From NCBI RefSeq assembly GCF_000300855.1, contig NZ_ALJF01000012.1, positions 1-64,000 of the forward strand: a stretch of 64,000 bases of DNA. Reading direction: 5' to 3'. The notes below the pieces were generated by a model. The model searched no databases. It was not told the DNA's origin and saw nothing but the letters and a program-made list of their open reading frames with translations. The DNA is from Agrobacterium albertimagni AOL15 (GTDB taxonomy: Bacteria; Pseudomonadota; Alphaproteobacteria; Rhizobiales; Rhizobiaceae). The translations under genes and the position numbers were made by a program. Of this stretch, positions 44,271 through 54,132 are shown one piece after another. Every line of letters starts with the position of its first letter. The first letter of the stretch is position 1.

Positions 44271-45662
44271 ATGGGAATTGAGCCGATCGGCCTGGTGACC
44301 CTTGCAGTCGGGCTGATATGCCTGTTGCGAGGCAGCGGACCGACCGTCATCGCCTTTTCGGTCTTCCCCGTGCTCGGCGGAGCGGCGGCCGTCTTGATCG
44401 GCTCCACAGGCATACAGCCGGGCCATCTGTTTCTCGGCTTCCTAATCCTTTCCACTCTCTGGCTTCATGGTGACGCCGCAACCGTCACCGACCGCGCTTT
44501 GCGTTCGCAACCCTTTATCTGGCTGGCCCTGCTCGTCGTCTATGGCATCCTGGCGGGATATTTTGCGCCGCGACTTCTCGAAGGGACGATGGACATCATA
44601 CCCCTTGGCACAAGTGCCAGCGGTGGCAGCGAAGGCAAGATCCCGCTGATGCCGGTCAGCGGCAATTTCACCCAGGCGGTCTATCTCATCGCCGATCTCG
44701 TCACCTTCGGTCTCATCCTCTCGATCGCCTCGACCCACCAAGGCTTCCGGCATGTGACATTCGGGGTGCTGGCCTTTGGAGCCGCCAATGCCTTTTTCGG
44801 CATTGCCGATCTCGTCAGCGCAGGCACGCCACTCGCAGACCTCTTCAGCTATATCCGCAACGCTGCCTACACCTTTCATGCCGACGAAATGGTTGCAGGG
44901 ATGCGACGCGTGATCGGCTCCTGGCCGGAGGCCTCGGCCTTTGCGGGTGCGAGCATGGCCGTCGTTGGCTTTTGCGGAACCTTGTGGATCTGCGGTCGCC
45001 ACAGCGCAATCAGTGGCCTTCTCTTCGTGCTCTCTTCCCTGCTCATCGTGCGTTCGACGTCTTCGGGAGGTATCGCCGGGCTCCCTATCTGTTTTGCCAT
45101 TCTCTACCTGACCAGCCTGTTTCGTTGCGGCGGTTCTACGGGAACTCGTGCGAGCCTTTCCGTTGTTCTTGCGTTTCCGATCGCCGCGCTGATGCTCGGT
45201 TTTCTGCTGGCGCTTAATCGCGACCTCTATCAAGAGGTCTACCGCTTCGTTGACATCACCATCCTCAGCAAGCCGGCATCGCTGTCTGCCTTGGAACGGG
45301 GCACATGGAATGCGTCCGGGCTTGCAAATTTCTGGCAGTCCTACGGTTTCGGTGTGGGTCTTGGCACGGTCAGGACATCGTCTTTCGCGGTCGCGCTCCT
45401 GGCAAATGTCGGCGTTTTGGGCACGATCTTCTTCCTGGCCTTCCTTATGACGGCAGTAATTCTGCCACGGGGCACCTCTCGCACCTATGAGGCTGATGTC
45501 GGTCTTGCCGCGCGAAACGGATGCCTGTGTCTGATCGTCGGCGCATTGATCTCCGGTTCGACGGTCGATCTGGGGCTGATCTTCTTCATCATGGCGGGCT
45601 TGCGCGCCGCCAATCCGGCCGGTTCGGGCTTGCCGACCATCTCGCCGGATCGCGCGGGATAA
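44271..45662 (+). CDS. O-antigen/exopolysaccharide polymerase-like membrane protein (Wzy type)
   Basis: A 463-residue protein with about ten to twelve hydrophobic helices, from IGLVTLAVGLICLL through CLCLIVGALISGSTVDLGLI. A large soluble loop near residues 110-130 (LGTSASGGSEGKIPL) and the late periplasmic loop YGFGVGLGTVRTSSFAVALL match the Wzy/O-antigen ligase layout. Sequence conservation in this family is low, so the call rests on topology and context: between a GT4 gene and the priming glycosyltransferase, with Wzx, Wzc and Wza genes nearby. Confidence 0.82.
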   Translation: MGIEPIGLVTLAVGLICLLRGSGPTVIAFSVFPVLGGAAAVLIGSTGIQPGHLFLGFLILSTLWLHGDAATVTDRALRSQPFIWLALLVVYGILAGYFAPRLLEGTMDIIPLGTSASGGSEGKIPLMPVSGNFTQAVYLIADLVTFGLILSIASTHQGFRHVTFGVLAFGAANAFFGIADLVSAGTPLADLFSYIRNAAYTFHADEMVAGMRRVIGSWPEASAFAGASMAVVGFCGTLWICGRHSAISGLLFVLSSLLIVRSTSSGGIAGLPICFAILYLTSLFRCGGSTGTRASLSVVLAFPIAALMLGFLLALNRDLYQEVYRFVDITILSKPASLSALERGTWNASGLANFWQSYGFGVGLGTVRTSSFAVALLANVGVLGTIFFLAFLMTAVILPRGTSRTYEADVGLAARNGCLCLIVGALISGSTVDLGLIFFIMAGLRAANPAGSGLPTISPDRAG

Positions 45663-45879
45663 GTGTCTTTGGTCGCCGGCCCAACTCGCTCCGACCGCCT
45701 GACGGTTCTCATTCGCCATCGAGCCTTGGCTCTGAACGCTGCGACACCTGTCCTGTCTCTCGACTTTTCGGCCAAGAGGCAGGGGCTGATCTACCCCTAT
45801 CGGTCGATGGCCTGCCTTGGTGGATCAATTGCGCGGGCATGAATTGAAGAGCAGCTTAGATGTCTCAAGAGGGCATGAA

Positions 45880-46554
45880 ATGTCGGTGTATTCGAACAAT
45901 TTTTCCGAACGTGACGCCAGGCTCGCGTCGCCGCCAGAGACGGTGCGACGTGGGGCAAAGCGGGCGTTCGACATTGGGTGCTCGCTTCTGCTCTTGCTGT
46001 TTCTGTTGCCTGCATTCCTGCTGATCGCTGCCGCACTTCTTCTGGTCGATGGGGGGCCTGTCATCTTTCGCCATCAGCGAGTTGGCCGCGGCGGCCGAGC
46101 CTTTTCCTGCCTGAAATTCCGGAGCATGCGCAAGGATGCCGACAAGGTGCTTGCCGAGCTTCTGGAAAAGGATCCTGAACGGCGGGGGGAGTGGGAAGAG
46201 AGTCAGAAGCTGAAACGCGATCCGCGCATTCACTGGCTTGGTAAGCTGCTGCGGATCACCAGCCTGGATGAACTGCCGCAGCTGTTCAACATCCTCGCCG
46301 GCGATATGAGCATCGTCGGTCCGCGACCGATCGTGAGCGAGGAACTCGAACGATACGGTCAATATGCCCACTGTTATCTGGCAATGACCCCGGGCCTCAC
46401 CGGCCTCTGGCAAGTCTCCCGATGCCCTGAGACGACCTATGAGGAGCGGGTTCAGTTCGATGTCGACTACTACAATACCTGTTCGATGCGCACAGATATC
46501 ACGATCATCATGAAGACGATTGTCGTCGTTCTCTTCGCGCAAAACGAAGTTTAA
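45880..46554 (+). CDS. Initiating sugar transferase (ExoY/PssA/WcaJ-like)
   Basis: A 224-residue monotopic membrane enzyme that places the first sugar phosphate on undecaprenyl phosphate. ATG 45880 follows AGAGGG; the frame extends to 45817. The single hydrophobic segment is LLLLLFLLPAFLLIAAALLL. The catalytic domain has VIFRHQRVGRGGRAFSCLKF, KFRSMRKDADKVL, the DELPQLFNILAGDMSIVGPR signature and the C-terminal TPGLTGLWQVS. This is the committed step of the polysaccharide pathway encoded around it. Confidence 0.95.
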   Translation: MSVYSNNFSERDARLASPPETVRRGAKRAFDIGCSLLLLLFLLPAFLLIAAALLLVDGGPVIFRHQRVGRGGRAFSCLKFRSMRKDADKVLAELLEKDPERRGEWEESQKLKRDPRIHWLGKLLRITSLDELPQLFNILAGDMSIVGPRPIVSEELERYGQYAHCYLAMTPGLTGLWQVSRCPETTYEERVQFDVDYYNTCSMRTDITIIMKTIVVVLFAQNEV

Positions 46555-46560
46555 GCAGTG

Positions 46561-46653
46561 TCACAGTGCCCAATAGGCGACGGCGACCCAGAAACTCAGG
46601 CAGAAGAGAAGAACAAGCCATCTGAGTTGAAGTCTCAAAGCAGTCTCACTCAT
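46561..46653 (-). CDS. Candidate 30-residue single-pass membrane peptide
   Basis: ATG at 46653 is preceded by GAGAGG eight bases upstream and the frame ends with TGA at 46561. The product begins MSETALRLQLRW and continues LVLLFCLSFWVAVAYWAL, a short basic N-terminus followed by one Trp-rich hydrophobic helix. It lies in the gap after the priming transferase gene, on the opposite strand. Small peptides of this type can modulate membrane complexes. No homologue was recognised, so coding needs proof. Confidence 0.5.
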   Translation of the reverse strand: MSETALRLQLRWLVLLFCLSFWVAVAYWAL

Positions 46654-46858
46654 TGAAAAGCCTCTCGTCGGCAAAGCGCCCCGAATAATCCTGACGGCTG
46701 AGCCGACACGACAGCAACCGTTCACAGCCAGTGGCACAATTAGACGGAAGAATAATCAACAAAAGCTGAAGTCTTCCATGATCCTGCACGAAAAGAGGGA
46801 GCCCGATCGGATATCCCACTGCAACACGCGCTAACAGACAAATAAGGCAGGAATGCCG

Positions 46859-48424
46859 ATGACAGGAATACTTAAGAAGGCTTGCACGTGGCTGTCGCAA
46901 AGCGCTCTCGCTGTGCGATGGAGGCGTCATGCCCACACCCTGTTCAGCGACGCGCTTTGGACGCTCCTTGCCAAAATCGCGATGCAGGCCAGCCAGTTGG
47001 CCACCTTCATCATCGCGGCACGCGTTTTGACCTCGGCCGAGTTTGGCCTCTTTTCCTATGTGGCAGCGTTGGTTGCCCTTCTCGTTGTCGTCGCAGAAGG
47101 CGGCTGGCGAGAATTCGTGATGAAGACGACCCACGAGGACGATCGGGTCGATCAGATCGCCACGGTCGCTTTGCTGGCAGGCTTCACCGCGGCGGTGATC
47201 GGATTGTCTGCCGCTGCACTTCTTGAAACAAGGTTCGGCACGAGGGCCGAAGCCTGGCTTGTCCTGCTCTTCAGCTTCTGGATCATGCTCACACCCTTTG
47301 CATCCGTGCTGGAAGGCGTGCTCATCGCGCAGGCGCGGCTGAAGGAACTGAGCCTCATTCGGATCCTGGCCGAGATCTGTGCAACCCTCGTTGCCATATA
47401 TGGGCTTCTCCAGGGCTGGAATATCTATGCTCTCGCGCTTGGCAGACTGGTTAGTCAGCTGGTTGCCACCATACTCTCCTTGCTCAGGCTCGGTTGGGCA
47501 CCCAGGATCCGGATCAAAGCCTCGTTCATCCGGGAACTGTTCGAATTTTCCAAACACATCACCTCAAATCGTGTTCTCGTCCTCTTCCGCTCGTATTCGG
47601 GGACGCTGGTCGTTGGCAGTGTGCTCGGACTGGCGGACGCTGGCTACTACAGGGCGGCCGAACGCATCGTCTCGGCTTTCTCCGATCTCGTCGGGGAGCC
47701 AGCACGACAAATCGCGTGGAGTACGCTTCGCAAGGTCGCAATCGCCACTGGAGAACCGACGCCCGCGGCATCACCTGCCACGCCAGCGCTCGGGCGCAAG
47801 GCCACGACCTTCGTGATCCTGCTGATGGTCATTTCGATACCGATCTATGTCGGTTTGGCATTGATGTCTGGTACCATCGTCAGCGTCGTTCTGGGCGATG
47901 GTTGGGCGCCGGCTGCAATCCTCGTCAGCCTGCTATCAATCAAGCAGATTCTGCTCGTTCCGGGCCATGTCACCGAGCCGTTGTTGTCGCTGGCGGGGGC
48001 GATCCGCAAGGTTCCGGCAGCGATCCTCTTGAACAGCATTGTTTCCATCGGATTGCTTCTCGCCATGGCACCGCTCGGCGTGACAGCGGCAGCAGCTGGC
48101 CAGATGCTTGCCGCGGTCTTCTCCTTCCTCGTCTCGGGTTGGTTGCAGAGCCGGCATGGCGCCGTTCGCTGGCAGAGCGTGATCCGTGGGTCGCTCCTTC
48201 CTTTTGCCGCGGCAATCGCTATGGCGGCAACCGTCATAGCTCTGGGGCCGGCGGGTCCCCAGTCGCTGCAAGGAGGCTTGGGTCTCAATCTCGTGCAGGC
48301 AATCGCCGGGGCGCTTGCCTACGCGGCCTTGCTGGCACTGCTTTACAAGATCTCGCTTAAGTTTCGGCCCGCGACAATGACAGACTGGAGTGATGACATT
48401 GACCATGCTGCAAACAGAGTCTGA
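46859..48424 (+). CDS. Polysaccharide flippase (Wzx/PST family), first copy
   Basis: A 521-residue membrane protein with about 12-14 hydrophobic helices. ATG 46859 is taken as start (AGGA six bases before); ATG 46853 is possible. The N-terminal SDALWTLLAKIAMQASQLAT and FIIAARVLTSAEFGLFSYVA are typical of lipid-linked oligosaccharide flippases, as is VVGSVLGLADAGYYRAAERI. It should move the lipid-linked repeat unit across the inner membrane. Its 3' end overlaps the methyltransferase gene by 35 bases. Confidence 0.9.
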   Translation: MTGILKKACTWLSQSALAVRWRRHAHTLFSDALWTLLAKIAMQASQLATFIIAARVLTSAEFGLFSYVAALVALLVVVAEGGWREFVMKTTHEDDRVDQIATVALLAGFTAAVIGLSAAALLETRFGTRAEAWLVLLFSFWIMLTPFASVLEGVLIAQARLKELSLIRILAEICATLVAIYGLLQGWNIYALALGRLVSQLVATILSLLRLGWAPRIRIKASFIRELFEFSKHITSNRVLVLFRSYSGTLVVGSVLGLADAGYYRAAERIVSAFSDLVGEPARQIAWSTLRKVAIATGEPTPAASPATPALGRKATTFVILLMVISIPIYVGLALMSGTIVSVVLGDGWAPAAILVSLLSIKQILLVPGHVTEPLLSLAGAIRKVPAAILLNSIVSIGLLLAMAPLGVTAAAAGQMLAAVFSFLVSGWLQSRHGAVRWQSVIRGSLLPFAAAIAMAATVIALGPAGPQSLQGGLGLNLVQAIAGALAYAALLALLYKISLKFRPATMTDWSDDIDHAANRV

Positions 48425-49274
48425 GCCGGGGCGGCAAAAAGCCGGCGCGCTGAAGCGGCTGGCCCGCTTGGCCTCACGTAGTGTCGAAACTGGTCTTGAT
48501 CGATGGCTCAAACCCGTGAGAGCCTTGAGTGGCCGACTGCGCTATCTGTCGCCGCTGCCGCGAAGGTTCACCGGCGCTTATCCAAGCTACGAGCAGGCGC
48601 TGGACGCGGCGAGAAAGGCAGGCCGGCTCGCAGGCTATAACCATCCGGAAGTCGCGCCAGTCTCTTTCGACGCGATGTGCAAAATCGCGCCCTGGGATTA
48701 TCCCGTGCTCTTCTGGATGGCACGGTTGGACATAAACAAAGGCGGACTGCTCGATGCCGGCGGGCATATGGGTACCAAGTTTCGCGCTTTCCGCCCACTT
48801 CTCGACCTGCCCGACGACAAGCCCTGGGTCATCTACGAATTGCCGGAGATCGCCAAGGCGGGCAGGCGTCTTGCGCTGGAGGAGGGGATCACCCAGCTCA
48901 CCTTCATCGACGATCTCAGCCAGGCGCCAGCCTTACCGGTGTTCCTCGCCTCCGGCTTGCTGCAATATCTGGACCGTCCCCTCCCGGAACTCCTGCAGGC
49001 CCTTCCAAGACTGCCGGTTCATCTCCTTCTCAACAAGGTGGCGTTCCAGAAGGATGACATGCCTGTCGTGACGCTCGAGCGCATCGGCCGGGCCTATGTT
49101 CCCTATCAGAGGCGTGATGAAAAGGCCTTCGTGCGCGAGCTCGAAGGCCTCGGCTATGAGCAGGTGGACCGTTGGTCGATCCCGCAATTGTCGCATGTGA
49201 TCGACACCCACCCGGAGCTGGGAGCCAGTGAAAGTGCCGGGTTCTACTTCAGGCTGAGACAGGTGGAAGGCTGA
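48390..49274 (+). CDS. Methyltransferase, TIGR04325-type
   Basis: A 294-residue protein, apparently starting at GTG 48390 (ATG 48405 possible). The region FTGAYPSYEQALDAARKAGR followed by GYNHPE matches the TIGR04325 putative methyltransferases found in polysaccharide loci. GGLLDAGGHMGTKFRAF is the SAM-binding loop, IYELPEIAKAG the acidic post-motif and VFLASGLLQYLDRPLPELLQ the family core. It probably methylates a sugar of the polymer, but the position is unknown. Confidence 0.8.
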   Translation: MMTLTMLQTESEPGRQKAGALKRLARLASRSVETGLDRWLKPVRALSGRLRYLSPLPRRFTGAYPSYEQALDAARKAGRLAGYNHPEVAPVSFDAMCKIAPWDYPVLFWMARLDINKGGLLDAGGHMGTKFRAFRPLLDLPDDKPWVIYELPEIAKAGRRLALEEGITQLTFIDDLSQAPALPVFLASGLLQYLDRPLPELLQALPRLPVHLLLNKVAFQKDDMPVVTLERIGRAYVPYQRRDEKAFVRELEGLGYEQVDRWSIPQLSHVIDTHPELGASESAGFYFRLRQVEG

Positions 49275-49356
49275 GCGAGGTTCGCCGCGAACTGCCAGAT
49301 AGCCTGGCCGAGCTACTGGATTGCCCCAGGGTCGGCCCAAGCCTTGCCGTTCGCCC

Positions 49357-50301
49357 TTAATCCATTCTGCGGATGTTTTGCGGTGACAGGCGCCTCAGCA
49401 GGAAGTCAAGGATTGCCCGCGCATTGCCCTCCAGGCGACCCTTGCGATCGACCCAGGGTTCCGGCCGCCAGACCTTAACGAGGTTGGATCCCAGATTGCG
49501 ACCCATCTGGTTCAACGCATGACGCCAGCTCATGCTGTGCTTGGCGACGAGATAGATTGGATTGGCAATCTGCGAATAGCCAAGCCTCACCCCTGACATA
49601 CGCCCGGTCTTGGTGCCCAGATGCACGCCACGCAGTTGAGGCGAGGTTACCACTCGGCCGAAGCGACACGCTACTCTGGAGAAGTCGACATCTTCCAGCC
49701 AACCATACAAGGGCAGTTCCTCGTCGAAGCGCAGTTTACAGATGTGCACGGTCGACATGCGCACGGCCATGTTGCAGCCATAGCCGCTATAGGCATCATC
49801 GATCGACAGTTCGTCGCCGGAGGATGGCGCTGTTTTGAGCAGCTCCAGGCCCTCTTCCACTGCTATCCCCGGACCCGTGGCCCCATCGGCAATGACCGCG
49901 CCGGTGGCAATGTCGACGTCGGGATGCTTCAGGAACAACCGCTCCATTCGCTCGATGTAGCTTTGATCAAGCAGAAAATCATCGTCGAGGAAGAGGATGA
50001 TGTCGGCATCCTCAGCTGCCGCCAGGATGGCATTGCGCTGCTTGCACAAGCCCCGCTCGGATTTGTGCCACTGGACCGGGAAGGGCAGTCGCGATAGCGC
50101 GGCAATGTCGACATCATCGGCCGAGGGCGCACAGATGACAACGCGATCAGGTTTGCGACTCTGGCGCCGGAGATGCGGAACAACAGCGGAGATGATCTCT
50201 CGGCGTCCGCAGCTGGGAATGCCGACAACAATCGTCAGCCTCTGCCGTCCCTTGGCATTGTCCGATCGAGGAACTGCTTCGGCCAAGCGTTCGCCAATCA
50301 T
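49357..50301 (-). CDS. Glycosyltransferase family 2
   Basis: A 314-residue GT-A enzyme. The start has TIVVGIPSCGRREIISAVVP, the metal-binding motif is IILFLDDDFLLD, and the acceptor region has LPLYGWLEDVDFSR. The C-terminal part (GVHLGTKTGRMSG, LGYSQIANP, EPWVDRKGRLEGN) is closely similar to the C-terminal half of the fusion protein at 55717-57747, so the two are paralogues. Its ATG overlaps the Wzc-like stop by four bases, placing it third in the Wza-Wzc-GT2 operon. Confidence 0.92.
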   Translation of the reverse strand: MIGERLAEAVPRSDNAKGRQRLTIVVGIPSCGRREIISAVVPHLRRQSRKPDRVVICAPSADDVDIAALSRLPFPVQWHKSERGLCKQRNAILAAAEDADIILFLDDDFLLDQSYIERMERLFLKHPDVDIATGAVIADGATGPGIAVEEGLELLKTAPSSGDELSIDDAYSGYGCNMAVRMSTVHICKLRFDEELPLYGWLEDVDFSRVACRFGRVVTSPQLRGVHLGTKTGRMSGVRLGYSQIANPIYLVAKHSMSWRHALNQMGRNLGSNLVKVWRPEPWVDRKGRLEGNARAILDFLLRRLSPQNIRRMD

Positions 50302-52616
50302 CCGAGCAGGCCTCCGGTGAATGCAGCGCGGCGCACCGTGCCGGTGCGGCTGCGGTTCGAGATTACACCGAGCAATGAGATCCGCGAGCGGCCAAAGGTT
50401 TTGAGTGCGTCGGTCAATCGCTCGATCGTCAGTCGCCGGCTATCGCCGATCACCAGGACAACCCCGTCGACATGCGAGCAGATGGATCGGGTGTCTGCCG
50501 ACTCTTCGAAACCGGACATGTCGACGATGATCAGCTTGTACTGGCTCCTCAGTTTGGCCAAGGTTTCCTTGAGCGCGGGAAGATGCCCATAACGATAGGG
50601 TGCAACGGCCAGCCGGCGCGTCTGTTCGGCAGTCAGGAGCGGAACGGGAACGGCGGTTTCCTCGTCATCGTGAACCGGATCATGGTCAATCACCATCCGC
50701 TCCGGATACCGGTGTGCACGCGGCAATCGCGATACGGTTGCTCCCTCGCCAGGCTCACCGAGCATGGTGGTCGCGATCGGCTTGATGGCAAAATCCGGTG
50801 CTGCATTGTAGACCAGCCGGGTCAGTCGGGCCGATATGAAATCGGCATCGACCAGAAGCACGGATTCTCCTTCGTTCTGGTAGAGTTGCGCAAGGTTCGT
50901 CGCGATGGTCGTCTTGCCCTCTCCACTGCCGACGGATGTGATGCCGATGATCATCGAGCCATCGGCCGGTAGCAGGGAATCCAACGAATTCTTCACGCTG
51001 CGAAGAGCTTCGGAAAATTCCGAATAGGGTGTGTCGAGGACCGCCCGCAATGGCAGGAGGTTCGGCGAAAGCCCTTCCGTTTCGCTGCCGGCTGCGCCCT
51101 CGTCGCGATAGGTCGGGACATGACCAAGAGAGGCAAGGCCGAGCTCCCGTTGCAACCTTTCGCCCGAACCGGCGCGGCGGTCCATGGCCTGATGGCCGAC
51201 CGCTGCAAACAGGCCAAAGGCGGCACCAAGCACGACAGAAAACGGCAGGATGACAGAAGGCTTGGGCCAGACGCGCGTGAGCGGCTCGGTTGCCGCGGTC
51301 ACGATGCGCGCCTTCCCGAGCGGGAAGGACTGCGTCTGAAGAGCACCGACCACCTGTTGCAAGGTCGTCTCATAAAGCTGCCGATAGGTGCTCGCGCGGC
51401 TTTCGATCTCGGCCAGTTCCACGCGCGCAATGTTCTTGTCCGCCCCTTTGCGATTTGCATTTGCAAATTGCTGCTCGGCAAGCGCTTGCCGGCTCTTCGC
51501 CGTCTCCAGGTTCGATCGGTAAAGTGCTTCAACCTGGCGAAGTTCGCCGATGAGATTGGACTGGATGCGGGCAATTTCGGCGCCTGCAGCGGCAATGGCC
51601 GGGTTGCCGGCACTGTAACGCTCGGTGAGCCCAACAAGTTTGGTTTCGGCCAGACGCAGTTCCTCACGTAGCTTCATCAGCTGCGGATTGCTGGCCAGTT
51701 CCGGAAGGTTCGCATCGGCCGGATTGGTGGCAATCAGTTCCGTCAGCGTGCTCAGCTTGGCAGAAGCATCTGCGGTTGCTGCCCGGGCCTCGAGCATCTG
51801 GCTACTCAGTTCCGAAAGCTGTTGCTGATCGAGCGTCGTGGCATTCGCCATGGCGGTGATGTCGTGCTCATTGCGGTATTGCTCGGCAGCAAGTGCGGCT
51901 TCACGGGCCTTTTGACCCACTTCCATCAGCCGGCCTTCCAGCCACAAAGCGCCTTGCCTGGCCGCCGCGGCGCGATCATTCATGCCGTTGCGGATGTAGG
52001 CCTCGGCGAGCGCGTTTGCCGTGCGTGCGGCCTTGACCGGATCGCCCGAACGATAGCCGATTTCAAGGACATAGGATTGGCCGACGCGGCGCACAGAGAC
52101 GCGGGACAGGAAGCCTTCCATAGTTCGTCTCATCCGCTCCTCTTCGGCTTGCGGTGTCTCGCTGGAACCGGTGCCGCCGAAAACGAAATTTCCAGCTGAC
52201 GCAAGCATCTGCTTCAACGAGCCATACCAGGATGAGGCATTGATGATTTCCGGGTCATCGAGCAGGCCAAGCGAATGAATGACGTTGGCGGCAATCGCCT
52301 CGGACTTGACGATCTCAACCTGGCTGGCGATTTCCGCCGCCTCGATGATAACAGTGCCCGTGGCGGCATCCTGCGAGAGGATGCGGCTTTGCTCCGGATC
52401 GATCACGAGGCGCGCAGAGGCCTCGTAGCTCGACGGCGTCTTTGCGACATAGAGGATGCCGATGAGAAGGCCGAGCACCATCGACATGACAATCAGCCGG
52501 GCGTTGCGCCGCAGGAAGTTGATGAGATCGTAGAACGACAGTGGCGCGGCTCGCACGCCGTCCCTCCGCGCCGATGTCGACAGACCATCGAAGGCAGTCA
52601 GCTCGTGAATTGCCAT
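50298..52616 (-). CDS. Polysaccharide co-polymerase/BY-kinase-like protein (Wzc/ExoP family)
   Basis: A 772-residue inner-membrane protein. The N-terminal Wzz domain starts FYDLINFLRRNARLIVMSMV and the first helix follows. A long periplasmic coiled coil (about 170-430) and a second membrane helix near 470 lead to a cytoplasmic P-loop domain: Walker A SVGSGEGKTT (about 561-570), Walker A' VLLVDADF and Walker B LIIVDMSGF. The C-terminus (SRTGTVRRAAFTGGLLG) has no tyrosine cluster, the usual autophosphorylation target, so regulation may differ from Wzc. It should control chain length and export with the Wza-like protein encoded just upstream. Confidence 0.92.
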   Translation of the reverse strand: MAIHELTAFDGLSTSARRDGVRAAPLSFYDLINFLRRNARLIVMSMVLGLLIGILYVAKTPSSYEASARLVIDPEQSRILSQDAATGTVIIEAAEIASQVEIVKSEAIAANVIHSLGLLDDPEIINASSWYGSLKQMLASAGNFVFGGTGSSETPQAEEERMRRTMEGFLSRVSVRRVGQSYVLEIGYRSGDPVKAARTANALAEAYIRNGMNDRAAAARQGALWLEGRLMEVGQKAREAALAAEQYRNEHDITAMANATTLDQQQLSELSSQMLEARAATADASAKLSTLTELIATNPADANLPELASNPQLMKLREELRLAETKLVGLTERYSAGNPAIAAAGAEIARIQSNLIGELRQVEALYRSNLETAKSRQALAEQQFANANRKGADKNIARVELAEIESRASTYRQLYETTLQQVVGALQTQSFPLGKARIVTAATEPLTRVWPKPSVILPFSVVLGAAFGLFAAVGHQAMDRRAGSGERLQRELGLASLGHVPTYRDEGAAGSETEGLSPNLLPLRAVLDTPYSEFSEALRSVKNSLDSLLPADGSMIIGITSVGSGEGKTTIATNLAQLYQNEGESVLLVDADFISARLTRLVYNAAPDFAIKPIATTMLGEPGEGATVSRLPRAHRYPERMVIDHDPVHDDEETAVPVPLLTAEQTRRLAVAPYRYGHLPALKETLAKLRSQYKLIIVDMSGFEESADTRSICSHVDGVVLVIGDSRRLTIERLTDALKTFGRSRISLLGVISNRSRTGTVRRAAFTGGLLG

Positions 52617-52655
52617 GGGCTCAATTCCTTTTGAACAACTCTGAGGATCCGACGA

Positions 52656-53993
52656 TCATTGCGAAGCCTGCTGTATGACGGGGCGAAGCTCCGCATCTGC
52701 AACGTTGGTGGAGATCGCGTAGCGAACCTCAAGCACGTCACCGGGCTGAAGTGCAGCCGTTTCCGCAAGCCTGACGGCCAAGCTGTTTGCGCCTTCACGG
52801 GTAACCCAATACTCGAGCGGTTGACCACTGACGGCCACGCTTGCGGCCTGCCGCGATACGGCCGCTCCCGCAGCCTGCAGCAGGGCAATGGTTGTGTTGC
52901 GCTTCAGTTTGGTGTCTTCGAACTCGGCGACGACTTCCTGCAATTCGCGGCCGGCTTCGGTCCGTTGCTGGCCCTTGAGCGCAATGGCATCACGCTCAGT
53001 CTCGCTCAGCTTCTGCTTGGCGCGCATGGCAGCGATTACAAGATCCAGCTTGTCACTGCTGAGATCTGCGACGACCCGCTCCAGGGACGTCTCTCGTGAC
53101 TTTGCCAGAGTGCCTGACTGGACCAAGGACGAGATGCTTGCGAGTTCATCTTCGGCAATCTTGATCTGGCGGTCCTGGACGCTGGTCTTTTCATCCAGAA
53201 CGTTGATTTCGTTTTGCAGCTGAACCTGCAATTCCGACAGTGAGGTCAACTGCCGCTTCAGTGCTTCCGCTCTTGCAACGAATAGGTCTGTTTCGCTCTG
53301 GACGAAGATCTTGCCGGCCGTGCCTTCGCGCGCAGCCATCAGTTCCGGTGGAAAGGTAATCTTGGGTCGTTCTGCCAGTTCGGCTTCCAGGCGGGCGCGC
53401 CGCGCCGTCAGCTGTTTGAGCCTGAGATCATAACTGTTCAGCTCACCTGCATAGCGAAGCTGTTCCAGTTCGCGCGATCCATTGCCGTCTGTCCGTTTCT
53501 CGCGTCCGCCAGCCATGGCGACTGCCTGGCTGATTGTGAGGCCGGGGCGAAACTCGAGTTCGCCAGGGCGCTCCACCACACCCGACACGTAGAACATGGG
53601 ATAGCGCACGACCTCCACGGAAGCTGATGGCGCTTCTGCAAGGCCGGTCCTTTCCTTAAGCAGAGAGCCGATCTTTACCGCGATCTGGCTTGCCGTCTCG
53701 TTTTCAACCGAAAACTCGCCCAAGAGCGGTATGGTGATCGTGCCCGCGGGCGATATCACATACTGGCCGTTGAGCGGCGTCCATTCCTTGTATTCCCCGG
53801 TCGAAGCGATCCATTCGACGATGCTGATCCGCAGCTGGGTCTGGGGTGCCAGGGGCACTTCCCCTGTTGCGAGCGAGGCACCGGCTGCGAGTGCGGGCGA
53901 CTGCAAGCTCAAACAGAGTGCTGCGGCGAGCCACGACAGGCGTGGTTGTGATCGTCTGTGCCTAAACGGCTTGGCTGTCTCGCGTTCAAACAT
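52656..53993 (-). CDS. Polysaccharide export protein (Wza/ExoF type)
   Basis: A 445-residue protein with a signal peptide (LSWLAAALCLSLQSPALAAG). The polysaccharide-export domain follows with LNGQYVISPAGTITIPLLGE. A SLBB-like segment has YVSGVVERPGELEFRPG and TISQAVAMAGG. A long coiled coil (about 190-370) separates it from a C-terminal SLBB-like region ending LQPGDVLEVRY. This is the rhizobial ExoF layout rather than the E. coli Wza lipoprotein; no lipobox was seen. It is the first gene of the Wza-Wzc-GT2 operon and divergent from a GT4 gene. Confidence 0.9.
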   Translation of the reverse strand: MFERETAKPFRHRRSQPRLSWLAAALCLSLQSPALAAGASLATGEVPLAPQTQLRISIVEWIASTGEYKEWTPLNGQYVISPAGTITIPLLGEFSVENETASQIAVKIGSLLKERTGLAEAPSASVEVVRYPMFYVSGVVERPGELEFRPGLTISQAVAMAGGREKRTDGNGSRELEQLRYAGELNSYDLRLKQLTARRARLEAELAERPKITFPPELMAAREGTAGKIFVQSETDLFVARAEALKRQLTSLSELQVQLQNEINVLDEKTSVQDRQIKIAEDELASISSLVQSGTLAKSRETSLERVVADLSSDKLDLVIAAMRAKQKLSETERDAIALKGQQRTEAGRELQEVVAEFEDTKLKRNTTIALLQAAGAAVSRQAASVAVSGQPLEYWVTREGANSLAVRLAETAALQPGDVLEVRYAISTNVADAELRPVIQQASQ

Positions 53994-54132
53994 GGTGAGG
54001 TCCCGTGATTGCCGACCGCCGCCTGCCAGACCGGGCTTTTTGCGCCAGAGCCGGCTTTGCGAACAAGCGTGTCTTCAACCCCATCATCGCGGCTTGCCGC
54101 TGGGAGTAAATTCACTGCAGCCCCTCTCTACC

